A stretch of DNA of 64,000 nt, taken from DASRIA01 sp963768885 (GTDB taxonomy: Bacteria; Actinomycetota; Thermoleophilia; Solirubrobacterales; JBBDJG01). How positions within the stretch are numbered: position 1 is the first letter of the stretch; the number at the start of each line of letters is the position of its first letter. Location of the stretch: the NCBI GenBank assembly GCA_963768885.1, contig CAVYJN010000007.1, positions 496,001-560,000 of the forward strand, given 5' to 3'. Below, piece by piece: positions 16,709 through 25,736 of the stretch. The notes under the pieces were generated by a model. The model ran no database searches and was not told where the DNA came from. It saw only the letters and a list, made by a program, of their open reading frames with translations. Both the position numbers and the translations under genes were made by a program.

Positions 16709-18667
16709 TTATGTGTCCTTCCGCATTTCCGCGGTGCCGCCGGCGAGGCCGGGGCGCGGATGCGGAAGCGGGCGTGGCTCTGCGACGGGGCGCCGGCGCT
16801 CGGGCTCGACGGGCGGTGCGGCGGGCGGCTCGCTCTCGGGCTCCGGGGCGCCGAAGACCTCCACCTCCGACTTGCCGGCGAGCAGCGCCTCGAACTCCTC
16901 GCGCTCGATCGTCTCGTGCTCGAGCAGCAGCCGTGAGAGGCGGTCGAGGTCCTCGCGACGGTCGCCCAGCACCTGGCGCGCCGTCTGGTGCGCCTCCTCC
17001 ACGATGCGGCGGATCTCGTCGTCGATCTCGCGCGCGATCTCCTCCGAGTAGTCGGCGGTCGCGCTGAACTCGCGTCCGAGGAAAGGCTGGGACTGGTCGT
17101 GGCCGAACGTCCGCGGACCGAGCTTCTCGGACATTCCGAACCGCATCACCATCTGCTTCGCCGTGGCGGTCACCTTCTCGAGGTCGTTCGCGGCGCCGGT
17201 GGTGATCTCGCTGAAGACGATCTCCTCGGCGGCGCGCCCGCCGAGCGTCATCGCAAGCGTGTCCGCCAGCTCGGCGCGCGTGGTCAGGAACTTGTCCTCG
17301 GTCGGCAGCGAGATCGTGTAGCCGAGCGCCTGGCCGCGGGAGATGATCGAGATCTTGTGCACGGGGTCGGTGTTGTCGAGGAAGTGCGCGACCATCGCGT
17401 GGCCCATCTCGTGGTAGGCCGTCACGAGGCGCTCCTTATCCCCCATCACCCGGGTCTTCTTCTCCGGGCCGGCGATCACGCGCATGATGCCCTCTTCGAG
17501 CTCGTGCTGGGTGATCTCGCGCTTGTTGTTGCGCGCCGCCAGCAGCGCTGCCTCGTTCACGAGGTTGGCGAGGTCCGCGCCGGTGAAGCCGGGCGTCTGG
17601 CCCGCGAGGTTGTCGAGGTCGATCTCCTTCGCGAGCGGCTTGCCGCGCGTGTGCACCTCGAGGATCCGGGCGCGGCCCTTGCGGTCGGGGCGGTCGACGA
17701 CCACCTGGCGATCGAAGCGGCCCGGTCGCAGCAGCGCCGGGTCGAGGATGTCGGGCCGGTTCGTGGCGGCGATCAGGATGATGTTGTCCTTCATCTCGAA
17801 CCCGTCCATCTCGACGAGCAGCTGGTTCAGGGTCTGCTCGCGCTCGTCGTGGCCGCCGCCGAGCCCGGCGCCGCGGTGTCGCCCGACGGCGTCGATCTCG
17901 TCCATGAAGATGATGCAGGGCGAGTTCTGCTTTGCCTGCTCGAACAGGTCGCGGACTCGCGAGGCCCCGACGCCGACGAACATCTCGACGAAGTCGGAAC
18001 CGGAGATCGAGAAGAACGGGACGCCCGCCTCACCCGCCACCGCGCGTGCGAGCAGCGTCTTGCCGGTGCCGGGCGGACCGTAGAGCAGCACGCCCTTCGG
18101 GATGCGCGCACCCAGCGCCTGGAACTTCTTGGGGTTCTCGAGGAACTCCTTGATCTCGTGGAGCTCCTCGACCGCCTCGTCGACGCCCGCGACGTCGCGG
18201 AACGTGACCTTGGGCGAGTCGACGGACAGCCGCTTGGCGCGCGACTTCCCGAAGCTCATCACGCGTGAGCCCCCGCCCTGGACCGAGTTCATCAGGAATA
18301 TCCAGAAGCCCAGCAACAGGATGAAGGGCAATATGTAGGTCAGCAGCGAGAGCCAGTTCGAGCCCCCCTTGCCCTTGACGGAGAGCGCGACGTCGTTCTT
18401 GCGCAGGTCGCGGACCAGCTCCTCCTCGTAGTTGTCCGGATAGCCGGTCTCGTACTTGGTCTTGCCGTCGATCGCGGTGACGTCGAGCGTGTTGTCACGG
18501 GTGTTGATCGTGACGCTCTTGACCTGGCCGTTCTCGACCTGTGTCAGGAACTGGCCGAAGTTGGGCTTGGGCTTCTCGTCGCTCTGGCCCAGGAAGCGCT
18601 GCGCGAAGAAGGCGAGCACGACCACGATCAGGATCGGGAATGTGGCGTTCTTGAGGAATCGACTCAT
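16709..18667 (-). CDS. ftsH: ATP-dependent zinc metalloprotease FtsH
   Basis: FtsH is the membrane AAA protease that degrades short-lived and misassembled membrane proteins. The 652-residue protein has two membrane segments (residues about 8-25 and 108-128), the AAA module with GPPGTGKT, IIFMDEIDAVG and the second region of homology (ATNRPDILDPALLRPGRFDR), and the zinc site HEMGH near residue 420. The C-terminus is proline-rich and charged. It lies in the classic tilS-hpt-ftsH order, 184 nt after hpt. Its stop is followed 2 nt later by hairpin repeat C. Confidence 0.97.
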   Translation of the reverse strand: MSRFLKNATFPILIVVVLAFFAQRFLGQSDEKPKPNFGQFLTQVENGQVKSVTINTRDNTLDVTAIDGKTKYETGYPDNYEEELVRDLRKNDVALSVKGKGGSNWLSLLTYILPFILLLGFWIFLMNSVQGGGSRVMSFGKSRAKRLSVDSPKVTFRDVAGVDEAVEELHEIKEFLENPKKFQALGARIPKGVLLYGPPGTGKTLLARAVAGEAGVPFFSISGSDFVEMFVGVGASRVRDLFEQAKQNSPCIIFMDEIDAVGRHRGAGLGGGHDEREQTLNQLLVEMDGFEMKDNIILIAATNRPDILDPALLRPGRFDRQVVVDRPDRKGRARILEVHTRGKPLAKEIDLDNLAGQTPGFTGADLANLVNEAALLAARNNKREITQHELEEGIMRVIAGPEKKTRVMGDKERLVTAYHEMGHAMVAHFLDNTDPVHKISIISRGQALGYTISLPTEDKFLTTRAELADTLAMTLGGRAAEEIVFSEITTGAANDLEKVTATAKQMVMRFGMSEKLGPRTFGHDQSQPFLGREFSATADYSEEIAREIDDEIRRIVEEAHQTARQVLGDRREDLDRLSRLLLEHETIEREEFEALLAGKSEVEVFGAPEPESEPPAAPPVEPERRRPVAEPRPLPHPRPGLAGGTAEMRKDT

Positions 18668-18851
18668 CTAATCCAGCCTGGGGCGCGAAAAATCCCTCCC
18701 TGTCGCGCTTCGGACCGAAGGGACGGAAAGGCTCTGCCAGCCGCGACCAAGCCTAGCAGGGGACTTGTGTCATACAGCGCGATTACGGGGCCGCTCCGCC
18801 CGCGGATCATGAAGGGGATATCGGCGCCACGCGGTGGGCCCTGAACCCCGG

Positions 18852-19421
18852 TCAGGCCGCGTGCAGACGACCTTCGCCGGGATGCTCGGGAATCGCGGCC
18901 ACGTAGGGCAGGTTCCGGTAGCGCTGATCGAGGTCGAGGCCGTATCCCACGACGAAGCGGTTGGGGATCTCGAAGCCCACGTAGCGGATCGGCAGCTCGA
19001 TCTTGCGACGCGCCGGCTTGACGAGCAGCGCGCACACCTCGAGCGAGCGCGGGTTGCGCCCGCGCAGGTTCCGCAGCAGGTAGTTGAGGGTCAGCCCGGA
19101 GTCGACGATGTCCTCGACGATCAGCACGTCCTTGCCCTCGATCGACGAGTCCAGGTCCTTCAGGATCCGCACGACTCCCGAGGAGGCGGTGTCGGAGCCG
19201 TAGCTCGACACGGCCATGAAATCCAGCTCGCAGGCGACGTGGACCTCCCGCATGAGGTCGGCGACGAAGAAGACCGCCCCCTTCAGCACCCCCATCATGA
19301 ACAGTTCGCGGCCCTCGTAGTCACGCGTGATCTCGGCTCCGAGCTCGGCCACCCGGCGCTGAAGCCGGTCGGCCTCGACGACCACCTCGCCGGGCCGCTG
19401 GATGGGCTCTGAGTCGGGCAC
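18852..19421 (-). CDS. hpt: hypoxanthine-guanine phosphoribosyltransferase
   Basis: Hpt salvages purine bases to nucleotides with PRPP. The PRPP-binding loop DVLIVEDIVDSGLTL, the flap region SSYGSDTASSGVV and the C-terminal VVGYGLDLDQRYRNLPYVA are all present. I chose GTG at 19421, 10 nt after the tilS stop, giving 189 residues, close to the family norm; the longer frame back to 19472 overlaps tilS. The start has only a weak ribosome site, consistent with coupling to tilS. Confidence 0.95.
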   Translation of the reverse strand: MPDSEPIQRPGEVVVEADRLQRRVAELGAEITRDYEGRELFMMGVLKGAVFFVADLMREVHVACELDFMAVSSYGSDTASSGVVRILKDLDSSIEGKDVLIVEDIVDSGLTLNYLLRNLRGRNPRSLEVCALLVKPARRKIELPIRYVGFEIPNRFVVGYGLDLDQRYRNLPYVAAIPEHPGEGRLHAA

Positions 19422-19431
19422 GCAGGCCAGT

Positions 19432-20799
19432 CTATTCCCACGGATGGTCGGCAGCCGAGACCGCGCGTGCACGCAGCCGCACGGTCGCGGCCGTGTGCCG
19501 GCCGAGCTTGAAGGCCTCGGAGACCGCGACCCCGGCCACCCAGGCGATCTCAGCGCCAGAGAGCACCACCGGCAGCGCGTGCCGCAGCGAGCGGGGCACC
19601 TTGCGGTCGCTGAAGATGTCCTGCAGGGACTTCGATCCCTCGAGCCCGAGCGGGCGCATGCGGTCGCCGTCCTGCCACGCGCGGACCGTCAGCGCCGGAC
19701 CGAGCCGCGCCGCGTCGAGCACCGGCTCGTCGAGGGAGCCGGTCTCGCCCCCGTCGCCACCGCGCTCCGCGCGGATCTCCCAGGCGCCGAACCGGCAGCT
19801 GCCGGGGACCGCGAGCGTGGCCGCCTGCGCCGGACCCGGCCCGGGCTCGGTGAGGAACCGCACGACGCCGTACTCGACCACGGCGCGCACGCCGCCGCCC
19901 AGGTCGGCCACTCCGCTTCCTCCCCGCCGCGCGAGGCGCTCGATCTCGCCCACGCGCTCGCTGCCCAGCGCGAGCGTGCGCCCGGCCGCGCGCTCCGCGA
20001 GCCGGCGCAGGAGCAGGCGCCGGATCGGTGCAGGCTCGCCGGCGAGGCGGGCGAACTCCACGGCGGGCGGATGCCCGCCCGCGCCGCAGCGGACGGCGGC
20101 CTCGTCGACGACCCGCTCGAGGACCTCCTGCTCCGCGCGCAGCTCGGCCGCGGTCGCGAGCACGTTGCGCTCGGCCGCGGGATGGATCTCCCGCAGGGCC
20201 GGGATGACCTCGTGGCGCAGCCGGTTGCGGGCGAGCGAGCGGTCCGCGTTCGACTCGTCCTCGCGCCACGCGAGCCCGGCTGCGCGGCAATAGTCGCGCA
20301 CGTCCTCGCGGCCGACGTCAAGCAGGGGGCGCACGATGCGCTCGCGCAGCGGCTCCATGCCGAGCAGCGCACGGCGGCCCGGTGACACGGCGAGCCGGTA
20401 GAGAATCGTCTCCACCTGGTCGGAGGCGGTGTGGCCCGTGGCGACGAGGTCCAGCCCCTCGCGCACGCGCACGGCCTCGGCCGCCGCGTAGCGGGCATCG
20501 CGGGCGCGCGCCTCGAGGTTGCCGCCGGGCTCGAGGGCGACGCGCTCGACGTGGAGCCGCACCCCGAGCGATTCGCAGAAGGCCGAGCAGAACCGCTCGT
20601 CCTCGTCCGCGGCGGCGCGCAGGCCATGGTGGACGTGGAGCGCCACGACCCGGCCCGCACCGAGCTCTGCCGCGAGGGCGTGCACGAGGCAGACCGAGTC
20701 CGCCCCGCCGGACAGCAGCGAGAGCACCCGCACCGGGGAATCGAGCGCTTTGCAGGCGCGAATCGCGGCCCTCACACGCTCCACGGGCTCACTGGACAT
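19432..20799 (-). CDS. tilS: tRNA(Ile)-lysidine synthase
   Basis: TilS converts C34 of the tRNA-Ile CAU anticodon to lysidine, which makes it read AUA. The ATP pyrophosphatase P-loop SGGADS is at residues 30-35, with the N-terminal domain motifs LHVHHGLR and VATGHTASDQVETILYRL, and a C-terminal substrate-binding domain (WQDGDRMRPLGLEGSKSLQDIF). Length, 455 residues, is typical. It starts the tilS-hpt-ftsH run on the minus strand, 60 nt from the divergent subtilase gene. Confidence 0.95.
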   Translation of the reverse strand: MSSEPVERVRAAIRACKALDSPVRVLSLLSGGADSVCLVHALAAELGAGRVVALHVHHGLRAAADEDERFCSAFCESLGVRLHVERVALEPGGNLEARARDARYAAAEAVRVREGLDLVATGHTASDQVETILYRLAVSPGRRALLGMEPLRERIVRPLLDVGREDVRDYCRAAGLAWREDESNADRSLARNRLRHEVIPALREIHPAAERNVLATAAELRAEQEVLERVVDEAAVRCGAGGHPPAVEFARLAGEPAPIRRLLLRRLAERAAGRTLALGSERVGEIERLARRGGSGVADLGGGVRAVVEYGVVRFLTEPGPGPAQAATLAVPGSCRFGAWEIRAERGGDGGETGSLDEPVLDAARLGPALTVRAWQDGDRMRPLGLEGSKSLQDIFSDRKVPRSLRHALPVVLSGAEIAWVAGVAVSEAFKLGRHTAATVRLRARAVSAADHPWE

Positions 20800-20859
20800 G
20801 TCTCGTATTTAACGCGGATGGGGATCTCGTGACGCTCGCCGTGAGCCGATTGCCCACTC

Positions 20860-22578
20860 ATGTCCCGTGCCGGACTCGCAAGAACGCGGCCGCGCCATGC
20901 CCTCACGGCGCTCACGTCCATCTTCCTGCTCTTCGCCCTCGTGGCCCTTGCCACGCTCGGGGCCGACCGCGGGCGCGCCGAGGACCCGGCCGACGCGGTG
21001 CCGGGCGAGCTGATCGTCGGGTTCAAGCCCTCCGCCACCGCGTGGCAGGAGAAGCGCGCGATCGACAAGGCCCGCGGCGAGATCGCCGACCGGATCGAGT
21101 CCGTGGACGCAGCCGTCGTCACGGTCGACCCGGATCAGACCGAGGACGCAAGCGCCCGCCTCCTGCGCAACCGCGCCGTCCAGTTCGTCGAGCCGAACTA
21201 TGTGATGCAGGCCAACCGGATCCCCAACGACCGGTCGTTCGGCGAGCAATGGGGACTTCGCAACCTCGGGCACTTCGGCGGGAAGTCGGGCGCGGACGTC
21301 GGCGCGACGCTGGCCTGGGACACCGTCACGAGCAGTCCCGCGACCGTCGCCGTGGTGGACACGGGCGTCTCCTACAAGCACCCCGATCTGATCGGCAACG
21401 CGTGGACGAACACCGGCGACCCCGTCAACGGTCACGACGACGACGGCGACGGCTTCGACGACGACGTGTACGGCGCCGACTTCATCGAGAACGACTCGAA
21501 CCCCGACGACGACGGCGGCCACGGCACGCACGTCGCGGGCATCATCGGCGCCCAGGGCAACAACGCGATCGGGATCTCGGGCGTCAACTGGGACGTGAAC
21601 GTGATGGCCCTGAAGTTCCTCGACGAGAACGGTGAGGGGAACACCGCCGACGCGGCCAACGCGATCGACTACGCGGTGGCCCACGGCGCGCGCGTGATCA
21701 ACGCGAGCTGGGGCGGGCCCGCATTCAGCATGGCCCTCTTCGGGTCGATCAAGCGCGCCGGCGAGCGTGGCACGCTGGTCGTGGCGGCAGCGGGCAACGA
21801 GGGCGTCAACGCCGACCTCAAGCCCGACTACCCGGCCGCGTTCGACCTCCCCAACATCGTCTCGGTCGCGGCGACGGACCGCTCCGACCGGCTGCTCGAC
21901 TTCTCGAACTACGGCTCGAAGTCCGTGGACCTCGCGGCCCCCGGTGACGACGTCTACTCGACGGTCCCGACGCTCGCCGACCCGAGCGGCTACGCGTCGT
22001 TCAGCGGCACGTCGATGGCGGCGCCGTTCGTCACCGGAGCCGCGGCGCTCTACCTCGCCCGCTTTCCCCAGGCGAGCACCGACCAGGTGAAGGCGGCCCT
22101 CATGCAGAGCAGTGACCGGCTCCCCAGCCTGACCGGAAGAACCGTCAGCGGCGGCCGCCTGAACATCGCGCGCGCGATCGGTGCGACCGCGCCGGCGACG
22201 CGGCCCTCACGCGACACCACCCCGCCCTCCGCCTTCGCCCTGATCCGCCCGCGCAACAGGCTGGCGACGAGGAAGCGCGCGCTCGGCTTCAAGTGGCAGC
22301 GCTCGCGCGACTCCAGCGGCATCCGCCTGTACCGCGTCTACCTGAACGGCAAGCGCGTCCGCACGGTCAAGGACAAGGACGGGCCCGGTGGGCGCGACCC
22401 GCGCCCGCGCACGAAGTTCCGCCTGCGCGGCGGCAAGCACCGCTGGTTCGTGCGGGCCTACGACTACGCCGGCAACAGGCGCACGAGCCGTGCGTTCGCC
22501 GGCTCGCGGTCGAGCAAGAGCAGCGTGCTGTTCGTGCAGCAGCGCGGCCCGCACCACAAGCGCTTCCGCGCGGGCTAG
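20860..22578 (+). CDS. secreted subtilisin-like serine protease
   Basis: The 572-residue protein has a signal peptide (hydrophobic residues about 15-35), an I9-type propeptide (VPGELIVGFKPSATAW to VQFVEPNYV), and an S8 catalytic domain with the full triad: Asp in VAVVDTGVSYKHPDL, His in GGHGTHVAGIIG and Ser in FSGTSMAAPFVTGA, plus the oxyanion Asn in VAAAGNEG. An FN3-like beta domain follows (FKWQRSRDSSGIRLYRVYLNG), rich in Arg and Lys. The aspartate-rich loop before the His (DDDGDGFDDDVYG) resembles a calcium site. It starts with ATG at 20860. Its stop and that of the convergent cyclase gene share the bases CTAG. Confidence 0.95.
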   Translation: MSRAGLARTRPRHALTALTSIFLLFALVALATLGADRGRAEDPADAVPGELIVGFKPSATAWQEKRAIDKARGEIADRIESVDAAVVTVDPDQTEDASARLLRNRAVQFVEPNYVMQANRIPNDRSFGEQWGLRNLGHFGGKSGADVGATLAWDTVTSSPATVAVVDTGVSYKHPDLIGNAWTNTGDPVNGHDDDGDGFDDDVYGADFIENDSNPDDDGGHGTHVAGIIGAQGNNAIGISGVNWDVNVMALKFLDENGEGNTADAANAIDYAVAHGARVINASWGGPAFSMALFGSIKRAGERGTLVVAAAGNEGVNADLKPDYPAAFDLPNIVSVAATDRSDRLLDFSNYGSKSVDLAAPGDDVYSTVPTLADPSGYASFSGTSMAAPFVTGAAALYLARFPQASTDQVKAALMQSSDRLPSLTGRTVSGGRLNIARAIGATAPATRPSRDTTPPSAFALIRPRNRLATRKRALGFKWQRSRDSSGIRLYRVYLNGKRVRTVKDKDGPGGRDPRPRTKFRLRGGKHRWFVRAYDYAGNRRTSRAFAGSRSSKSSVLFVQQRGPHHKRFRAG

Positions 22579-23771
22579 CTCTCCGGCGCGCGGGCGATGT
22601 AGAGCGGCGTGGGCTCGCGGAACCCCTTGAGCTGAACCTCGCCGATCGGCTCGAACTCGAGGTCGGTGCGCTCCCCCACCGTCTCCACCACGGGCTCCGT
22701 CACCAGCACCTCGCCCGCGTGCGCGCGCGCCACGACCCTCGACGCGAGGTTGACGTTGCCGCCGAAGTAGTCCCCGTCGCGATAGACCGTGCGCCCGTAG
22801 TGGATCCCGATGCGCGGGCTGGAGCGGCGCTCGAACCCCTCCTGGAAGCCGATCGCCCAGTCCGTCAGGGCCGCGGGGTCGTTGCCGACGATCATCACGC
22901 CGTCGCCGATGTTCTTCACGACGCGCGCGCTTCCCGGCAGCGACGCCTCCACCGACGCGACGAAGCTCTCGACGAGGTCGAGCGCCTCCTGCTCGCCCTC
23001 CTCCTCGGTGAACCGCACGAATCCGACGAGGTCCGCGAACGCGATCGCCACGCGCAGCTGCCCGAGCGCCTCACCTTCGTCTCCGAGCAGGTCGGTCCAC
23101 ATGTTCGCGATCACGTCCTGTTCGACCGAATGCCGCAGGAAGCTGCGATGCAGGTAGACCATCAGCGGCGTCGTCTGCGGCAGCAGCTCCGAGATCAGCT
23201 CGCCCATCTCCTCCGACATCTCGGTCGAGGGGACCCCGCCCATGATCAGGGGCTCGTGCACGTAGATTCGGAAGAGCCGCGCCTCGGCGTCCGCGATCTG
23301 GCGCAGCGCCTGGCCGTACACGTGCAGTATCTGGAGGAACGCGACCAGCGGAAGGCCGGCCTGGAGCACCGCGCCCATGTAGCGCAGCGCCTCGAGATCC
23401 TCCTCGCCGAGGTGGTCGAGCATCCACGCGGGCAGGCCCATCGACCGCCACAGACGCTCGATCAGCGCCGGCTCGAGGCCCGTCTCCGCGGCCGCCGCAG
23501 CGAGGTCGTAGCGGCTGTCGCGGGACGGAAACAGCTCGTCCACGTACCCGAAGGCGAGCCGGCCGTCCTCGCCGCCCGCCTTGATCTCCTCGAGCGAGTG
23601 GCCCTGCTCGCGCAGCCGCGCCACGATGCGGGCGTGTGCCGCGGCGGCGCGCGTCCAGCGCCCGCGGTAGTCGGGGATGATGCCCTGCTCGCCCCAGCGC
23701 CTGAGGGTCGCGGTCGACACTCCCGCGTGCCGCGCGGCGGCGGCGAGGGTTATCTCATCGGCCCCGGGCAC
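22575..23771 (-). CDS. class III adenylate cyclase with MerR-like HTH and cyclase regulatory domain
   Basis: Three parts can be read in 398 residues. Residues about 6-75 are a MerR-type winged helix (ITLAAAARHAGVSTATLRRW then GIIPDY). Residues about 80-190 resemble the adenylate cyclase regulatory domain that autoinhibits some mycobacterial cyclases (LEPALIERLWRSMGLPAW and ILHVYGQALRQIADAEARLF). Residues about 235-398 are the catalytic domain with metal Asp in AIAFADLVGFVRFTE, the second Asp in KNIGDGVMIVG and the transition-state pair in NVNLASR, so it should be active. The start is GTG at 23771. It ends the minus-strand lipid run. Fusion of a DNA-binding head to a cyclase suggests a signal that joins cAMP output to promoter binding; that is inference. 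Confidence 0.88.
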   Translation of the reverse strand: MPGADEITLAAAARHAGVSTATLRRWGEQGIIPDYRGRWTRAAAAHARIVARLREQGHSLEEIKAGGEDGRLAFGYVDELFPSRDSRYDLAAAAAETGLEPALIERLWRSMGLPAWMLDHLGEEDLEALRYMGAVLQAGLPLVAFLQILHVYGQALRQIADAEARLFRIYVHEPLIMGGVPSTEMSEEMGELISELLPQTTPLMVYLHRSFLRHSVEQDVIANMWTDLLGDEGEALGQLRVAIAFADLVGFVRFTEEEGEQEALDLVESFVASVEASLPGSARVVKNIGDGVMIVGNDPAALTDWAIGFQEGFERRSSPRIGIHYGRTVYRDGDYFGGNVNLASRVVARAHAGEVLVTEPVVETVGERTDLEFEPIGEVQLKGFREPTPLYIARAPES

Positions 23772-23816
23772 GGCGCCAAGCTACTAGACGGTCGATGCCG
23801 CGATGGGCCCGGCGTG

Positions 23817-24107
23817 TTACGGGCCGAGGCGGGCGGTGACCCGCACCACGTTGAGCGAGGTGTCCGCCTCGCCGATGCGCAGGAAGCTGCGGGCCGGGTG
23901 CAGCTCACGGCAGAACGGGCAGCGCATCACCGCCCCGATCGGGACCGGCGCGGGCGTGACGACCGGCACGTCGCAGGAGGGGCAGGCGAGCGTCCCGCTC
24001 CCGAGCGTCCTCGCGGTCTCGCGTGTGTCCTTGCGCGGAAGGTAGATCTCGTTGGCGCGCAGCCGGTGCAGCTCGTCGCGCTCGCCGGGTTCCCCGAGGA
24101 CGCTCAT
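23817..24107 (-). CDS. small zinc-ribbon protein
   Basis: The 96-residue protein carries two CxxC pairs, CPSC near residue 42 and CPFC near residue 63, the pattern of a zinc ribbon, followed by a strand-rich C-terminus. No enzyme motif is visible. It begins with ATG at 24107, 9 nt after the alkyl-DHAP-synthase-like gene, so it is almost certainly in the same transcript. Function unknown. Confidence 0.75.
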   Translation of the reverse strand: MSVLGEPGERDELHRLRANEIYLPRKDTRETARTLGSGTLACPSCDVPVVTPAPVPIGAVMRCPFCRELHPARSFLRIGEADTSLNVVRVTARLGP

Positions 24108-24116
24108 GACCCGAGT

Positions 24117-25736
24117 TTAGACGCCGCCCGACCGGGCCTCGGGATCGATCAGCACGCCCGGGTTCAGGATCGCCGCGGGGTCGAGTGCCGCCTTCGCCGC
24201 TCGCAGCGCATCGGCGAAGCCGTCGGGCCGCTGCCGGTCGTACCACGGCCGGTGGTCCCGCCCGACGGCGTGGTGGTGCGTGATCGTCCCGCCCCCCGCG
24301 ATCACGGCATCTGACGCGGCGGCCTTGATCTCGTCCCACTGCTGCAGCTCCGACCCCCGGCGGGCCGGGGCGAGCACGGTGAAGTAGGGCGCCGGGCCGT
24401 CCGGGTAGACGTGCGTGAACCGGCACATCACGCGACCGTCGCCGCACACCTCGCGCACCGCACGCTCGGTGGCGTCCATCACGGAGGCGTGGAACCCGGG
24501 GAAGCGGTCCCAGGTGATCGCGGTTTCGAACGTGTCGCTGATCACGCCGCACGCGATGAAGGTGTCGCGCAGGTAGGGCGCGCGCAGGAACGTCTCGCGC
24601 CACGCCCCGACCGAGTCCTTGCCGTCGCCGCGCCGGGTGACCGTCCCACCGTGGTCGGCGGCAAGCTCGAGCGCCCTGCTCATCCATGCCTCCACGGGGT
24701 GGTCCGCCGACTCGAAGCCCAGCACGAGCAACGCGCCCTCCGCCGAGGCCCCCGTCACCTGCGCCTCCGCCGGGTCGAGCAGGCGGCAGTTCGCCGGGTG
24801 AAGTCCGCTCTGGGAGAGCGCCCGCACCGCGTCCACGCCGGACGTGAGGTCGGGATACGTCACACCGGCCGAGGCCTTGTGGACCGGCCGGCGCTGGAGC
24901 CGCACCCACGCCTGCGTGATCACGCCGAGGATGCCCTCCGAGCCGAGCAGCATGCGGTCCGGGCTCGGGCCCGCTCCGGAACCCGGCAGGCGGCGCGTCT
25001 CGATCGCGCCGGAGGGAGTCACCGCGGTGATCGACTCCACGAGGTCGTCGATGTGCGTGTAGAGCGTCGCGAAGTGCCCACCGGCGCGGGTCGCGATCCA
25101 GCCGCCGAGCGTCGAGAGCTGGAAGGACTGCGGGAAATGACGCAGGGTCAGGCCGTGCCCGCGCAACTGGTCCTCGAGGCCGGGCCCGGTCGCGCCTCCC
25201 TGGATCAGCGCCGCGCGCGAGGCATGGTCGACCTCGAGCACCCGGTCGAGCCGTCCGAGGTCGATCGTGACGGTGCCCGCGTAGCCGTCGCCGACCCGCG
25301 GCTCGACGCCCCCGACCACGCTGGTGCCGCCCCCGTACGGGATCGCCGCCGCGCCCCGCTCGCCGCACCATTCGAGCAGCTCGGCCACCTGCTTGGCGTC
25401 GTGCGGGCGTGCGACGACGTCGGGCACGTGGTCGAACCGACCGCGGAAGGCGCGCACGATGTCGCGATAGGCCTTCCCGTAGGCATGCGACGCGCGCTCG
25501 TACGGGTCGCTCGTGCAGACGCCGGCGAGCGACCCGGGCGGCGCAAGGCGCGGTGCGGGCAGCTCCAGCCGCTCGAGCGGCACGGGCTCCTCGACCTTGC
25601 CGTCGCCGAACCCGAGGTGGCCGCGGATGCCCTCCGCGGCCGTGCGCAGCTCCTCCGGCGAGGGCTGCTCGTCCTCGAAGCCCCAGCCCCAGTGCTTTCG
25701 CCTGCGAACCCCCGACTGCGCGTCGCGGACTACCAA
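24117..25736 (-). CDS. FAD-linked oxidase, alkyl-dihydroxyacetonephosphate synthase-like
   Basis: The 539-residue flavoprotein has the PCMH-type FAD-binding domain (PYGGGTSVVGGVEP near residue 137, FPQSFQLSTLGGWIATRAGGH) and the C-terminal cap. Two features point to alkyl-DHAP synthase rather than lactate or glycolate oxidase: the N-terminal HWGWGFEDE and the histidine cluster THHHAVG near residue 485, which corresponds to the catalytic HHH of the peroxisomal enzyme. That enzyme swaps the acyl chain of acyl-DHAP for a fatty alcohol, forming an ether bond. The start is TTG at 25736, inside the last codons of the upstream fatty acyl-CoA reductase gene and preceded by GGAG at 5 nt, so the two are translationally coupled. 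A related actinobacterial oxidase of unknown substrate is the alternative. Confidence 0.85.
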   Translation of the reverse strand: MVVRDAQSGVRRRKHWGWGFEDEQPSPEELRTAAEGIRGHLGFGDGKVEEPVPLERLELPAPRLAPPGSLAGVCTSDPYERASHAYGKAYRDIVRAFRGRFDHVPDVVARPHDAKQVAELLEWCGERGAAAIPYGGGTSVVGGVEPRVGDGYAGTVTIDLGRLDRVLEVDHASRAALIQGGATGPGLEDQLRGHGLTLRHFPQSFQLSTLGGWIATRAGGHFATLYTHIDDLVESITAVTPSGAIETRRLPGSGAGPSPDRMLLGSEGILGVITQAWVRLQRRPVHKASAGVTYPDLTSGVDAVRALSQSGLHPANCRLLDPAEAQVTGASAEGALLVLGFESADHPVEAWMSRALELAADHGGTVTRRGDGKDSVGAWRETFLRAPYLRDTFIACGVISDTFETAITWDRFPGFHASVMDATERAVREVCGDGRVMCRFTHVYPDGPAPYFTVLAPARRGSELQQWDEIKAAASDAVIAGGGTITHHHAVGRDHRPWYDRQRPDGFADALRAAKAALDPAAILNPGVLIDPEARSGGV

